A stretch of 64,000 nt of DNA from Aegilops tauschii subsp. strangulata (taxonomy: Eukaryota > Streptophyta > Magnoliopsida > Poales > Poaceae): contig NC_053041.3 in the NCBI RefSeq assembly GCF_002575655.3, forward strand, positions 117,706,318 to 117,770,317. The letters are read 5' to 3'. The stretch's first letter is position 1; each line of letters starts with the position of its first letter. The position numbers and the translations under genes are program-made. Shown here piece by piece: positions 20,639-34,200 of this stretch. The notes under the pieces are model-generated. The model saw only the letters and a program-made list of their open reading frames with translations, ran no database searches and was not told the origin of the DNA.

Positions 20639-23600
20639 TCAAGAAAGGTTAGCCTTGCGGGGGGACTGCTGCGCAAGCTGCTGAGCAAGGCTGTGAGACC
20701 GGCCTAGCATGTCGGTCATAGCTTCCAGGTGTAGCTGTTTAGCGATGAGGTTCTCATTGGTGTTCTCCGCAATCTTTCTTAGAGATAGGACTTCAAGTCG
20801 AAGTTGAGTTGCAGAATGCCTTTCTGCTAGAACTTGGGACTGAAGAAGTCGAACTGATTCAGACAACGAATTCTGTGAGCTTGTCTGACTGTTAGTCTCA
20901 AGTAACTTGAACACTGCATCAAGACAAGACTTTGGGGTTGTCTCGCTATCTTCAAGATGTTTTGCCTTCTTGCTGCAATATATGTTGGGTTTGTCTCACA
21001 GCCTTCATCAGACTTGTGCATGCCATCAGGCATATCACCCTGAAACAAAGCAGAGAGATGACAGGTTTTGCACGTGTATAAACAAAGGTGATAACTGTTC
21101 TGTCAATTCTATCCAATTTCAAATTATAAAATAAAGAGTAAGTTCAAAATATCAATAGCATAATTTGGCATTGTTCATAATGCAGGGAGCTTCACCACAC
21201 TACTGGATTACCATGTCAACATAACAAGCATAGATGAAGGCCAAAGAAAATCATTGTATCTATTTTGGATAATGTGCATGGCATGTTGTTCATATCATCA
21301 TCCACATCAGTAAGATAAAACAGGAGATGACAAGGTGCAAACGTGGGCTGCTTCACCACACACTGGATTATAGATCCACAAAAACAAGCATACATATAGG
21401 AAGTATTAAGTAATGTGCATGGTATGAATAAGGAATTTGGTTTTACAAGTAAAACTTAAACTTACGGTTCTTACGAACATGCATTTTGGTAGAAACAACA
21501 AACTAAACAGCAGTAAACGATAGGGAGTACGAGCAAATTAAACAGCAGTTGAGGATAAAGGCTTTAGAAGGACTGACTTACATTAACAGTTAACACCGGC
21601 TTTATAATGCCCTTCTCCATGTCAAGGGAAAGATAACTCAAGAATTTCAGCACAGAATCTTCTTCATAAGCATTGCCTGTACTCTACATTTTGTAGAGAG
21701 TAATTATAGATATGATAATACTGGAAGGGATAGAGGATAATGAAGATAAGATGCAGATTGATGCTACATAATCAACTACCAATCCCTGGAAGTACAAGCG
21801 TTACAGGACAAAATGTACTGACAAGAGCAATGGGCTACACATCTGCACTGGCATTGTCTGTGTATTCTACTTGTTGGTAAGATTAAATATAGATCTGACC
21901 TTTTTTAGTAAATGGTAGGCGAGGGAGATAAGATGCAGAATGCTAAACAATGAACCAATCCCTCTTCCCATAATACAAGAGTGTTTTGAACATTGGTGTA
22001 CTGTACAAAACGTTCTTATATTATGGGACGGAGGGAGTAGCTGTTAATGTAAGTACAGTGATAGACCATGTTCAGTCATTACAAGAGGACTGCAGAGCTA
22101 AACCTCTTCAAAAGCATTGGGTTGATTCTAAATTTATGTAAGAGTCCATACGGATCTTATAATGTCCAGCAAATGGACGATTACGAGGCTAACATGTGCA
22201 GTGATGCTACATAATCAAACAGCTATGAAAGTAAGTATGGTCATATAGGGCAAGAGGTACTCACAAGAGCAATGCAGTGTGTAGTATAGTTGCGAGATTC
22301 TGTGGTCCCTTGAGAACGAATGTTCTTCTGCTAACAGTTTTCGTACAAGTGAGACATTAAGGCAAATGCAGAAATGTAGTTCAAATTGTGATGTGATATC
22401 ATAGACAGTACCATACGCTGCAGCCGAGACCAATGTGTAACAAGATTATTCCAGTCACCGTCGGATAAATGTAGCATCGGAGACTTTACAGAAATTTCGT
22501 TCGGAGGCTTGCCATCGAAGTGCGCTTGCCTCAGGTAGGAACGTTACTTCATCAACGAGTGCTTGAAAAGCGCAACCAACCCTTGCTCGTCATCACAATC
22601 CAGTTTGCTCCTCGCCTATTTAAAAGAATGAAATCTTGTGTCTTCTGTCAGCAGAAACATATGCAGTAATGACCATGAATAACATTAGTACATTACTTAC
22701 GCGTAAGTTGCGGAGGAAGACTGGAAATTGTTCTGTGTCTGCGGTATAATCTTTCCATGAAGGAAAGATGCGCACAAAGTTCCTGACAACAACTTAAGCT
22801 TCGTCTTCTAAACTGGGAAGAAATGGAACAGGGGTCCTATTTGCTGCAATTGGGGCTCTCTCTGGTTCGAAAAGGGATTTGGCAACTGGATTTGGTGTAC
22901 TCTTTGCTGGAATGGGGGTTTTGTGTCGTACAGCTGGTGCTATGTGAACTGGCATAATCATACTATTTGCTGCAGTTGGGGTCTGCTGAGTTGGGGCATC
23001 AAAAATGACCAGTGTAGTAGGGCTAGAGTCTGCTAGAGTTGGGGTATTTTGTGGGTCAGGTGATATTGCAACTACACCTAATGGGCTATTTGATTTATCA
23101 GGTGCCACTATCTTTTCCAAATACTTTGCTTGTGCTCCTCCACGATCAGCAATCGCCCTCTTCCTTTTGAACGTCTGATACACAAGAACAGCATTTGAAT
23201 GGATAAATATGGTATGATGACAGATGGAATATGTACTGAAAATGGATAGGGAGGGCGTATTCACATACACGATGTGTAAACTAAGCTAATGGCAGTTCAA
23301 CAAAGTAGAAGCAATGCAAAGCATCAGTTGCAAGATATGTGCGAGCAATGTAACCTTGGAAAGTTAGGGCAAGTACCTTGATGGGTGAATAAGATAGGGC
23401 ATCTTCCTCTGACTCCTCCACTAGGGAGCTACATTGACTTAGGTCTCCCTCTAGCTCAGAATCACTGTTAGGATCATATTCTGAGCATGAATCTGTTGGT
23501 GGAGAGCGTTTGCATTGCATTGCATCCAGACTTGATTTCAGTCCCTTAATGCCAAGTTTGACAGCCATGGCATTGTTCTGCTTTATTCTTTTCATGCGCG

Positions 23601-23650
23601 CAAGTTCATAATCATTATGATGCTGTTCAGAATCTGAGATTCATGAAAAC
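20639..23650 (-). pseudogene. TNP1/TNPA-like CACTA gene, E2 copy
   Basis: It is the minus-strand counterpart of the E1 gene at 59627-62517. The exon with KRKRAIADRGG (about 22794-23175) keeps a 35-residue Thr/Pro/Ala-rich segment that is deleted in E1. It then meets TAA (22794-22796) where E1 has a Tyr codon. The last exon has lost one A in 'gcagcaaagaagg' (near 20968), which shifts the frame before the coiled coil. The codon at 20849-20851 is CGA (TGA in E1). Two disabling changes make this copy non-functional. Confidence 0.72.
21959..22037. mobile_element. Short Stowaway MITE, E2 copy
   Basis: It is about 79 bp: 'tccctcttcccataatacaa' at one side and 'ttatgggacggagggag' at the other, followed by TA. 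The interior is 'cattggtgtactgtacaaaa'. The left end is degraded. Confidence 0.75.
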
Positions 23651-24511
23651 ATAAAAGTAGTCAGATTATCTATGGAATGCATTGCGGATTCAACTCGGAG
23701 AGTGTCTCCCTATAAACCCCTGCATATGCAAAGTTCACCTCCCCAACCGTGCTGACCAAACCACACACAGAAATACAAACTCCTTATGTCTCTATAACAG
23801 GCAGGCACACATTTCAAAACTGAAGTAGGAACATTAGAATCATATGAAATTCGTATTTGAACAAATAAACTAAGCAATTATGAGTGGCGTAATGTTTAGC
23901 TTCAAGGGTGGAGTGTTGGTAGTGCGACACAAAGCAAGTAGGCAGATTGTATTCCATGTAAAAGATCGAAACCTACGTAAAAGCTGGAAATGACACTTTC
24001 TTTCTATACAATGCAGTGTTCGTTACCCACACATGATGGAAGAGATAACATAGAGAAATACTATTCACTCATGTCTATGGTTCCAGTATTTAGAAACAGG
24101 GTGGTCCACCCTAAAAGAATATTGACAACAAATATGACAAGGCAAGCATAGATGTAGTGAATCAATCATTTACTTGTGAGCTTACTAGGACAAGTATGCA
24201 GAATTGTAACTGCAGTAAGAGACCGTTCAAAATCTGAATGAAGAAGTTTGTCTAGCACTTATTGTTTGCAACTAATCTACGTGAATAATTGGATATTATA
24301 TCGAATGAGTAAGAAAGACAAGTAAAATTGTCAACAAACCTGGCTTGCAGTAGTAATCTGGGTCAATGTCACTACGACCAACAATCCAAAATGACTAGTT
24401 TCTGTTCCGAGGGCCAGAATTTTGAAAACCCTGTGAAATTTAGAGGTACTAAAGATTACCGAAATACATCTAAACCATTAAGTGTAGGTAGCACTGAGCA
24501 CACAACAAACC

Positions 24512-25631
24512 CTAATGACAGTCCTGCCTAATGAGTAATGAATCAATTAGAAAATGGGTGATGAGCAGTGGCTGCTGAGTGTTGAGGACGTATCTCAGGA
24601 TAAATCGGGTTGGCTTGGTGGGTGCTGCACGCCTGAGCCCTGAACGGACTGGGAAGGTAGGCACGACGGCGCGCCCGGGCAGCGGTGACGCTGTTGGGCG
24701 AGCGGCTCCTGGCCTCCTGTTAGTCTGGCGTCTCCTCCTAGAGTCATGCCGTCCGGGGACGGCAAGTCGCCGGCGAGGCAGGTGGCTGGGGGCGAGTAGA
24801 GATCGGAAGCGCGCAGCAGAACAGAGGGGAATCGGGGCCTGGAACGACCCAAAATCCCAGGGTGGGCCGGCCCACCGTGGGCACCCTGTAGAGATACACA
24901 CCCGAGCGGCGAACATGCATTTTCGAAACTAATTTAGGAACATTTAGCTGACCAATTAAACAACTTTGTTTTAATAATATCAGATTCGTATTTGAACAAC
25001 TAAGCTTGTTTAGCTTGATGGGTGGAGCAGTGTTATTATGACACGAAGCACGTATTCTGATCGTATAGTGATCATAAAAGGGGGAAACTCTAAGCATTTT
25101 TTTTAGCAAAAGAGGGTTTCCCCTCCGATTTCTATTAAAGAAACCACCACGGAACCAACATGATCAATTAAACCCTAAGCATGATCAATTAAACCGTATT
25201 ATGGCTGTGCCATGGCAGATTTGAAGCTGCAAACCGGAGAAATGATATTTAGCATCCATTGTTTGCTTCGAACTAAGAACTAAATTCTAAGAGCTGAAAA
25301 GAAAGTAGAGTAACCAAGTTAAGATCTATTTTCTGGTTGAGATCAAAAAGTTGAGGAGATATGAAGTACCACCTCTCTTGCGGCTCCGTGTAGGCATCGG
25401 GGGTGTGATGGCTATCGATGGCGTTGAAGCAGATCTGCGATGGTAGACGGGTGCATCTGGGGATAAGTCCCGTTGCGGTGGAAGAGAAGGTCGTGTGAGC
25501 GGCCCCGGCAAAGAGGACGACGGCGCCGATGAAGCGAGAGGACGCGATGCAAGGCTATTGGTCCGTCGCCGTGGATGAGAAACGTCCATCTCTAGCAGTG
25601 GACGACGCGGTCTTGGTAGGCGCTCCGACAT
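24512..25631 (-). other. E2 5' region of the TNP1-like gene (possible first exons)
   Basis: A minus-strand frame starts at 25631 (MSERLPRPRRPLLEM, Arg/Ser/Pro-rich, about 86 codons) and ends at a possible donor AGAGAG|GTGGTA. A second GC-rich frame at 24512-24916 is not clearly coding. The product has no recognised domain. The E1 copy has TAG at 57749-57751 in place of TCG. Confidence 0.4.
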
Positions 25632-25869
25632 GGTGGAGGACAGTGGCGATGGATGTGGTGGAGGACGGCGGCGATGGATGGGGTGGCGGACGGAGGCTGG
25701 TGTGGGGATGGAGTGTTCTAGCGCGGACGGTGTATGAATGGGAAAATGGAGGGAGAGGTACGGGCAACCATGTTTTTGGGACGCGCCTGTCTGAAATATG
25801 GGAAAGTTACGAACTTAGCCCCCGTTTAAAATTTGGACGTCTCGTCGGTTAGGGATAGGACGGTAATCT

Positions 25870-27040
25870 CGCATCTCGCCAATATTTGCCCAGAGTGAGT
25901 TTGGGCGAGGAGAGGGTGGTTGGCGCCCACGATGTATGAACGGGGCTGACAGGTAGGGCGGTTGTGTCACGTCTGAGTGAAGTTACAAACCTGCCCCTAT
26001 TGAAAATATTTGCCTACATCGATTTCGGCCGAGTCGAGTTTGTTTTGCCGCCCACCGTGTATGAATGGGGAATGGAGGGAGAAACAGAGGTCTTTCGGAC
26101 GAGCTTGAATCAAATGAGTTTTGCCGCCCATGTTTGACGCCCACCGTGTCGGAATGGGCTCAGAGGCGGTCGTGTCACATCTAATTGAAGTTACTAACCT
26201 ACCCCTATTTAGAGCAGTGGAAATCGGGCCGATGGATTATCCGTGTAATGGGTAGACAGTAATTTCCATCTCCCAAACACTTGGCTTCGGGCAGCCGACG
26301 TGGGAGTGGACATTTTGCTGCTTCTTTTGAATTTTGGGACAATAAGCATCCACGTTTACCCTGGCAACTAAATTCGAATCCATTTTGTATTCCTATGTGA
26401 ATCTTTATAAATCATTCTATGTGTTTTTATATTTCATCAAAAGGACGACAAAGATGTATTCCACTGTCATATATGAATATGGTTTACAAATGCCGATACT
26501 CAAATTCAGAAACTAGAATCCAGTTTAAGGTGAATTCGAATATTTGGAACACTTCATGTCCAACTCAAATGTCTCACTCAGCATAATGTGTACTCCCATT
26601 TAGATATGTACACAAGCGATGTATCAAGATTCAAATACCGAGTCAATCAACTAAGAATGTACAGAACTAACAGACATATAAACACTTATAGAGTATATGA
26701 ATCAATAATATCAACTAACATACATAAGCCCGGCCGCTGTACTTTTGTTTGGCTACAACAACATCCTTTTTTTAGCCAGCATCTTGGCCCTTTCCAATGC
26801 GTGCCACTTATGGTCCATCTATACTACTACTATTGCTGAATGCACATTCAGCCCGATTGGCATATTTGTAGGTCTGGCACAGCAATCCAAATGAAATGTC
26901 TCCGAGTCTTATCAATTGATACAGACTTGTGCTCAAATAAAATTACAAACCAAAAAACAAAAAAAACAATTATTACATGATCTCTAAAACAAATGGTTTG
27001 ATTGATTAGATGAACAGACAACACAAAGGTTATTCAACTA
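25870..27040. other. E2 interval without a recognised gene
   Basis: It corresponds to E1 56470-57460. It contains three short repeats of 'gcgcccaccgtgtatgaatg' near 25930, 26055 and 26145, then AT-rich sequence. It lies between the coiled-coil unit and the TNP1-like gene and may include the promoter of the latter. Confidence 0.5.
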
Positions 27041-27056
27041 TGGAAAGAACATTTCA

Positions 27057-30000
27057 CCTATGATTTACCAAGTAGGAATTTAATTTCCTTTTTTCCTTCA
27101 GGACCTTAACAATCTGGTCAGTCTCAGCTTGCTTCGTTTTGAAATCCACCAAATATTTAATGGTTGTCTTGAGTACTGCTTGTGATTGTGCTGTTTGCTT
27201 CCTCAACATGTCAACTTCATCTCTAAGTGCAGAAGCAGAATCTCTTTCTACCACTAGTTTAGCCTCTAGAGCATCAGCAGTTGGCAATTCATAATGCACG
27301 ATTGGGCCGGTGCCACTGCTGTGGGATGTCCATGGGGACCTCGCTCTTTGATCTTGGGCTAACCTGTTTTGCCATTAAAGTTCCGATTGGATTCAGAAAA
27401 GTTGAAGTTAGCAAAACATCTCAACTAGGAGTTATAACAGCAAACCAGTTAAACAAACAAGGAATTAAAGAGTTTCAATTGGATGCTGAAAAGTAGTTAT
27501 TAACATCATTGTAACCCGCTGTTGCAGCAGCAAAGCAGTTAAACAAACAAGTAGATACTTAAGTTAAGGCAAACAGGTAATTCTTAACAGTAAGTATCAA
27601 ACACATAGATAGGCGCAGTCTACAATATGATTAACAGGCTGTGCCATTATGTAATCAGTAGCAAACTAAATTAATCCAAGCAACGTAATTGAACAATTTT
27701 GCAATAAGTGGCTAACTAAAATTCCGAGAAGCAAGTAACTGAACTTACGCTAGTTCTTTGTACAGGCACACTGCAACTTCTTTTTCGCTTACAAGGTTGT
27801 ACGAAGGAGTCCATGGCATCAATTGCTTGGATACGCAGTCCCAATACTTCTTTCTTCCCACGCTGCATGGGTAAGTCGAATGGTTAATCTGGTAAGATGG
27901 TGCATCCTTGATATGTTATATGAGGACGTGTAGTCAGACTAGTTGTAGCCAAACACATCACACTAGCTTTTACTGTATATTTCATGTGATTACTTTTGGC
28001 ATATCGAGATCTAAGAAATCTACAATAGGATGAAAAGACTGGCATCCTTCACATTATTGGTGAACTCAGTTCATAGAAACAAGCAATTCAACCATTCTGT
28101 GGGTAAATCAAAAGCGCTACTGGAATATTTTTCACTATCCAATCATACACGCAAAAAGGGGTGACGCCACCATAGGGGCTGGTATGGGCAGCCGCCTTAG
28201 GTGGCTGGAAAGTGTGCACCTAGTTTGAGTCGTCCAGGTTGGCCCACGCTAGTTTTGTTTGTCCCAATGCATGAGCAGGCAATGTAAAAAATGAAGAAAA
28301 ATATTTCAATTTGGATGGGCCAATAACATAAGTGCAAGGCAGGCCCTATAGCAGGCTCGCGGCCCAAACGAGCGCCTCCCATATCGATCGACAGCAGGAA
28401 AAATCCCAATTCATTCGCTCCAGCCTCCAGTCTGGTTCGCTCCTAACCTAGCCGCCGCTGGACAGACCGGCACAGCACTTCCTCGCGCCCTCGTTGGAGG
28501 GCGGTCGTCGGGTTTCAAGCGAACGGAAGGACAAGAAGATGAAGATCCAACCCTGGGTGTAGCCTGCGTGGGAGGCAGCGGCGGCAGCACGGACATGGCA
28601 TCGAGCTTGCGCAAACGGACAGTCGCAGCTTGCAAGAGTAGCATGCGCAACGAGCAGGTACATCACATCCCTGATTATATCTAATTCAACTCTTCAATTT
28701 CTGGCCAATAGTTAAACCTGACGGTGTTGTAAAACTGCTTGTATGTAGGGAATCTATGAGAAAATGAAACCAATTTCTACTTATTTTATAACTCCCCCAA
28801 TCAATACTGAACTGACTGAATCTGATGTATCTAATCAAGTTTCCGGTGCAAACATACAAGCTCATGTTGTTCTTGAGCCTGAAGTGTCTAATGAACAGAC
28901 TGCTAGTGAAGGATTTGATGCAAACATTTTACATGCTCCTGGTGATGAACATATGGTGTCTAATGAGGGATCTAATGCAAGCATTTTGCAAGCTCATTGA
29001 AGGATTTAGTGTCTAATGATGATCTACTATGTTGAGAGAGACAGAGATTTGCAGGCATTGATGACAAGCAAATTATAATGCATTTTCATAGCTTGAGGAA
29101 ATGTCGAGGCCATCTACCAGAAAGTCCCCGTATCATGACAACATAACATAAATACTTTTCTAATCTGTTGTTTGAAACTATTGGCATACTTGTGCAGGAT
29201 AGATATATTGATATGCAGTTTGCGCACTGGTTATACGTGCAATTACACTTCGATATTTTCAACTAGAGAACAAATAATTCAAGCAGGTACAGACCATGTT
29301 TGTAGTCCTTGTACACCATGTTGCATTTTGTGTTTTTTGGTGCTTGCATCATTTAGTGTTTATAATCTGAACTACTTTGGATCATTAGCTGGTTTTCAAA
29401 GTGCATGTAGCTTCACATTTCTCAAGTTATGTTGATTTCCGGAGTGCAAGTGCCTTCGTATTTTTTAAGTTAAATGTTCGCCCCTAGTAACTTGAATTCG
29501 TGGATCAGCCACTGCACACAAATCATACACGAATGCCATTACGAATTAAATGAAATGCAGGGACTTACGCTAGCTCGTTGTACAGGCTCACTGCAGCTCT
29601 GCTTGCGCTTGGGATGTTCCATGTACAAGTCCATGTTACCACTTGCTTGGATGTGCAGGCCTTGTGCTCCTTGCATCCCCCTCTGCATTTTTGACACGGC
29701 GAATGGTTGATCAAATAAGAGGAATCGACCTTGATGTTGTACTGGAGGACAGATACTTACAAGGTTATACGGGTGTGCAGGATGTGTACCAGATCCCGTA
29801 GCGCCGTCATGCTTCGCTAAAAAATGGATTTGCTTGTTGCATAGGCGTGTAAGCTAAGAGAGCAGTAAAAGGATATCCAAACATCGTCGGAACAGTGCAC
29901 AAGGGAGTGATGTGTGGATACCTAGTTCGGGCCGGCGTTTGGGCATGCTCGCCTAGCTAGAGTGCGGGTCACTTCAGAGCCGTTGAGGGTGATGCGCTGG

Positions 30001-30325
30001 CGTTGGCTGCCGTGCACGGATGCAGATCTTGAGTGGCAGCGGAGCGCTACGATGCGGTGGATGAGACCGTTGGTGAAGCCCCAACGGCCTCGGGGGGCGG
30101 AGGTGCAACGATGTGCTCGTTGAAGTAGCCCCGGTGAGCTGGGAGACGGCGTCGGTGAAGCGCACCTGATGCGGTGGAACTCGGTGTCTGTGAGGCACGT
30201 CGGTTGCGGTGGCCGACGTTGTCGGTGGACCACCCGGTGCGGTGGACGAGGGCGTAGATGAGGTAGCTCCGGTGTGGTGGTGAAGCGCGACCGTCGTCTT
30301 CGTCGTCGTCGTCCGGCATAGAGGT
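27057..30325 (-). pseudogene. Coiled-coil gene unit, E2 copy
   Basis: Minus-strand gene remnant. The presumed first exon starts at 30319 (MPDDDDEDDGRAS; acidic, then Ser/Thr/Pro-rich, 90 codons). Two similar middle exons lie at about 29575-29700 and 27770-27870, both with (R/K)KRSCS-like ends and the donor 'ctagcgtaagt'. The last exon (27057-about 27365) encodes a coiled coil (EAKLVVERDSASALRDEVDM) like that of the TNP1-like gene. Function unknown; probably a relative of the CACTA accessory gene. A 1.37-kb insertion separates the middle exons. Confidence 0.5.
28152..29520 (+). mobile_element. Insertion flanked by 11-bp direct repeats, with hAT-like gene piece (E2)
   Basis: The 11-bp sequence aatcatacacg occurs at 28141-28151 and 29521-29531, bracketing 1,369 bp in an intron of the coiled-coil unit. 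The ends read 'caaaaaggggtgacgccacc' and 'ggatcagccactgcacaca', loosely similar to each other in inverse. Inside, a plus-strand frame at 28764-29000 (MKPISTYFITPPINTELTES) resembles the N-terminal start of plant TTF-type/hAT-dimerisation transposon proteins. The duplication length fits a MULE better than a hAT (8 bp), so the class is uncertain. Confidence 0.55.
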
Positions 30326-30834
30326 GGGGAACGGTGGGGAAAGAGACGAGACGAGGGGCGATTCGAGGGTTGGCGGTGAATTAGGGATTTGAGCAATCTG
30401 GGCGCGGAAGGGGACGGTGGAGAAGATAGATTTTGCAGGGCTGGAATTGGGGCCGCCAGATATTTCAATCCGAAACGTGGAAGCGTGAACTTATATTGTC
30501 GTCGTCCTTTTTTGGGGGGGAGGGGGTGGGTGGCTGGGTGCTACGCGTCCGTCCGACACACGCGACCACCCCGACAGGACTATGCTTCGGTGCCTTAAGG
30601 CACCTGCCTTTGTGTCCATGACATGTGGGTCCAACAGGTGGCTGGCCCACATGTCAGTGACCCAAAGGCAGTTGCCTTTAAGGCACCGAAGTAGCGTCCA
30701 CCCCGACACGACCCTGGTCTGCCTGGTGCGCCTACATTTGAGAATGCAAACGAATCTTCCTTCATTTGCAAACGAATCTGTATGTATTACCATGCCCGTG
30801 TTTTCCTTGCAATAATTAGTCATTCGAAAAGAGA

Positions 30835-30938
30835 CTCCATCCGTTCACTTTTGTAAGTCGTTTCAGACAACTTAAAATGAATTGTTTTGCACATTGTCTG
30901 AAATGTCTTCAAGGTCTTATAAAAGTGAACAGAGGGAG
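30835..30938. mobile_element. Stowaway MITE present only in E2
   Basis: It is 104 bp, starts CTCCATCCGTTCACTTTTGT and ends 'aaaagtgaacagagggag' followed by TA. At the corresponding place in E1 (about 52738) the flanks are joined without it ('tatagta' next to 'tctcgtttcgaatg'). Confidence 0.88.
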
Positions 30939-31388
30939 TACTATAAATTAATTAATGAGGAGTTATTTGAAAAAAATCGAAACGGTACCCACGCTAACGT
31001 GGATTAGAGTGTGTGTCACATAATTAGTTATTTGAATTAGAGTGTGTGCCACGTAGTTAGTTATTTGAATTAGAGTGTGTGTCACATAGCGATCCCCAAT
31101 TCTAACGTGGATTTCGCATTTCACTGTATCCATGCTACTTTTTTAATACAAATTCATATGTATATGATGAACACCATGGTAGTGAGAAAACTTTTGGATG
31201 GATTCAAACATATGACCTACAAAATAGCACAACAAACTGAGTCAATGTCAACTTTTCAAAACTTAGTATGGCACGAATTCAAAATAATTACCTGTATGCC
31301 TGGTCCTCGGTTCAAATCTTACAATGTATACCGAATTGAAACATCGATATTAAGTCTCATACTATGTACATCCAAATGTTGTTTTTAG

Positions 31389-31410
31389 CCCCCCCCCCCC
31401 CCCCCCCCCG
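31389..31410 (+). repeat. Poly-C run
   Basis: About 21 consecutive C. The E1 counterpart is a run of about 14 G at 52319-52332. Confidence 0.9.
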
Positions 31411-31584
31411 CACAAACGCTACATACTTCCTGTATCGGTCAATCTTCCTATCCTAACCACCTTAGGAAGCTATCGGTTTCCAACACACGTTCATTCTTTC
31501 TCTCCATGTTTCGATCTCTAAGTCTCTCAACTACACAACCCCTTTTTCCACTCTGTTACCAAATGTATTTACCTCACACACCCG

Positions 31585-31948
31585 CCATTGCACCCCATGC
31601 CGAGCTCTCTCTCTCTCTCCCCCCTCTCCCTCTCACCCTCTCGCGCTAAATACATGCATTGCCTATCTAGCCCCCCAACCTCTCATGCGCACGCACGCAC
31701 ATTGTATATCTAGGTCACTCCCTTGAGACTATCTCACTCTTTCTTCTGCACGGCGGGCCACACTCGCTCAATCTCGCTCTCTTTATCTGAGTCTCGTTTA
31801 ACCTCGTTTTCTTTCACACACAAATGATATATCTCCCTGTTCGGGCCTCGATCGACACACTCTATACTCTCTCACGCAGATTGTCTATCTAGGTCAGTCC
31901 ATCCAAGCCGCTGCCACTCTTTTGGCCTCATGGTGGGCCACACTCACT

Positions 31949-31983
<35 letters not shown>

Positions 31984-32400
31984 TGTCTCGATTGACCTCG
32001 CTCTTTCTCGGACCAAAACGATATATCACCATGTTTGAGCCCAATTCGACCTATTCACATTGTATACTCTCTCACACACATCGTCTATCTAGGTCACTCT
32101 CTCCAACCCGCCTCACTGTTTCCATCGCACAACGACCCTATGTGATCGGTTGACCTTGCTTCCTCCCACACACAAAATATATCTACACGCCTGTGACTGG
32201 ATCATCTCTCAAGCTCTATCTTACAGCCCTCACCCTTGCCAAAAAGCTCAATCGGACGATATCTCTCCAGAGCATATATATTTGTTCAATGAATGTCGGA
32301 CCACACTCACTTTGTCTCTCTATCTATATGTCTCTTGATTGACCTTGCTTTCTCACACCGTATCTTCCACGCGTTGAAGCTACTACCTCTCCATCCCTCG
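31585..32400 (+). repeat. E2 CT-rich tandem repeat, period about 165 bp
   Basis: Units contain 'ctatctaggtca', 'gtgggccacactcactcaat', a (TC)n run and 'cgattgacctcgctctt', with spacers 'gatatatc' and 'tactctctcacacac'. Four or five diverged units are visible. No gene recognised. Confidence 0.7.
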
Positions 32401-32409
32401 CAAAGCCGG

Positions 32410-33480
32410 AGCTATTTACATTGCGAGGGGCACTCCAACCTTGGATTAATTTGTGTAGGCATTTATTCCGGTCGGTTTAGATTATATTTTCGTAGCATTC
32501 GGCCCACAACTACTCCAAACACCATTGCAACCCACGCAACTCCCCCAGTTGATTTCCCTCTGGCTCGGTCATCACTCTCTCGCACGTCCTTTCTCGCCTT
32601 CAACGTCGCACCATGGTATTATTGAAAAAACTATGTTGTTCTCTTTAATTATTATAAATAAGCTACAAAATTACACACCGATAGTCCACTTGGAATGGAA
32701 CAAATTTCGACCCACAAATTAAAGTGCAACAAACTACACACCGAGGGGCCCACATGTCATGAAACAAATTTGGACCCATATACAAATTAAAAAATAAAGG
32801 ACGAGGATCGAACATGCGACCGGGCCTTCAAGCCGCACGTCAATAGGCAACATACGTAGAATAGCAATGTTTGTTGTACCCCCTTTGTTCACATAATGTT
32901 TTTATATTACCACAACCTAATTAATGGATAACATGTAATATTATTTTTAGTACTATTCGCCTTCACTTACTGGTGGGTTCCATGTGTGCTCTCTCTCTCC
33001 TCCCCTTCCGCGTTTAGACGCACGGGCAAACAGGAAGAACTCGCGGGCGATGTTGCCGTTGACCATATCTGGACGCGTTCACAAGTCACGGCACCAGTTT
33101 CACATACTAGCAGCACTAGTCGGTGTGTACGTGCAATGCACGTTAATTTGAAAGTATATTAAGTGCATGCGGATATTAACTACTAGGATGTTATTTGCGT
33201 GTTGTCATGTGATTAGCACTATTTTTGGCATGAAATTAACTGCACGCTAAACGTGTTGAGCGCTCGACATTGAAGCAGTCTAGGTCGTTGGATGACAAGG
33301 AATCCATGTGGCTTGATGACGTTTTATATTTAATTTGATACGGCTCTAGCATAACATTCAATCGATCAAACCATACATTTCGTTCAGTTTGACTCCGACT
33401 TTAAATTATACGATGATCGATATAAAATAAACGGAAATGATAAACGTTCGGATTTTAAGCACGGCAATCCGAATGTTTTT
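32410..33480. other. E2 interval without a recognised gene
   Basis: It corresponds to E1 50260-51350. It is AT-rich with a tRNA B-box-like stretch on the minus strand ('gttcgatcctcgtc', 32807-32820) and short terminal-like 'gtgcaatgcacg' palindromes near 33130. No coding signal. Confidence 0.5.
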
Positions 33481-33490
33481 CATGGCAAAT

Positions 33491-34200
33491 TTAGATTACG
33501 CGGCGGCGGCGGGGGCATCTCGCGGTGGGAAGCGGCTCCTCTGCCGTGCTCTGTGTGTCGTCGGGCCACAGACCGACGGCGACAGCGGCGTCTTGCGCCG
33601 TTGTTGGCGTACTCCTGGACGTTGGCCTAGCTTCAAGGAAGGCCAAAATATTCTGGACTTCGGAGCAAGTCAACTGGCGGGAGGAGGCGACTGGCGTTGG
33701 TGCAAGGAAGCGGTCGACGGCGGCCATCCATGCCGCTGAGGGGGGCACTGGCACCCGCGCGGGGACATGCGCTGTCAACGGCGCGGCGGAGACATTCATG
33801 TGTAGGGGCACCGGCACGGCGCGCACGTCAGTGCACGCGCAGGCGCATGCGCTGGCAGGTGCACGGGCACCGGCACGGGCGTGCGCGTCAGTGCACGCGC
33901 AGGCGCATGTGCTGGAAGGTGCATGGGCGCGTGAAAGTCGGCGGGGACCTTGTGGAACCCCGTGGGATCAAGCTCGGCGACAATGTACGGCTCCCAGCCC
34001 ATCAATGCCACGGGGATGGGCGCTGGCGCAGTCGGGGCGATGGGAGCCGGAACGGGAGCGGGGACAGGCGCGGCGTCTTCCCGCAAGGCCAGTTCAAGCT
34101 CGTCCTAAAACGCCTTATGTTCTTGAGACTCCGGCTGGGTGTCTTCCTCAGGAAACTGGAAGACTAAGGGCAGACCATCATGATGCGGCATGGCGTACGT
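33491..34200 (-). pseudogene. Pro/Val-repeat ORF, E2 copy
   Basis: Minus-strand counterpart of E1 49563-50252. It carries the same early TAG and, in addition, a frame change in the repeat region (near 33800-33830) that splits the frame into 33491-33826 and 33796-34086. Confidence 0.55.
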
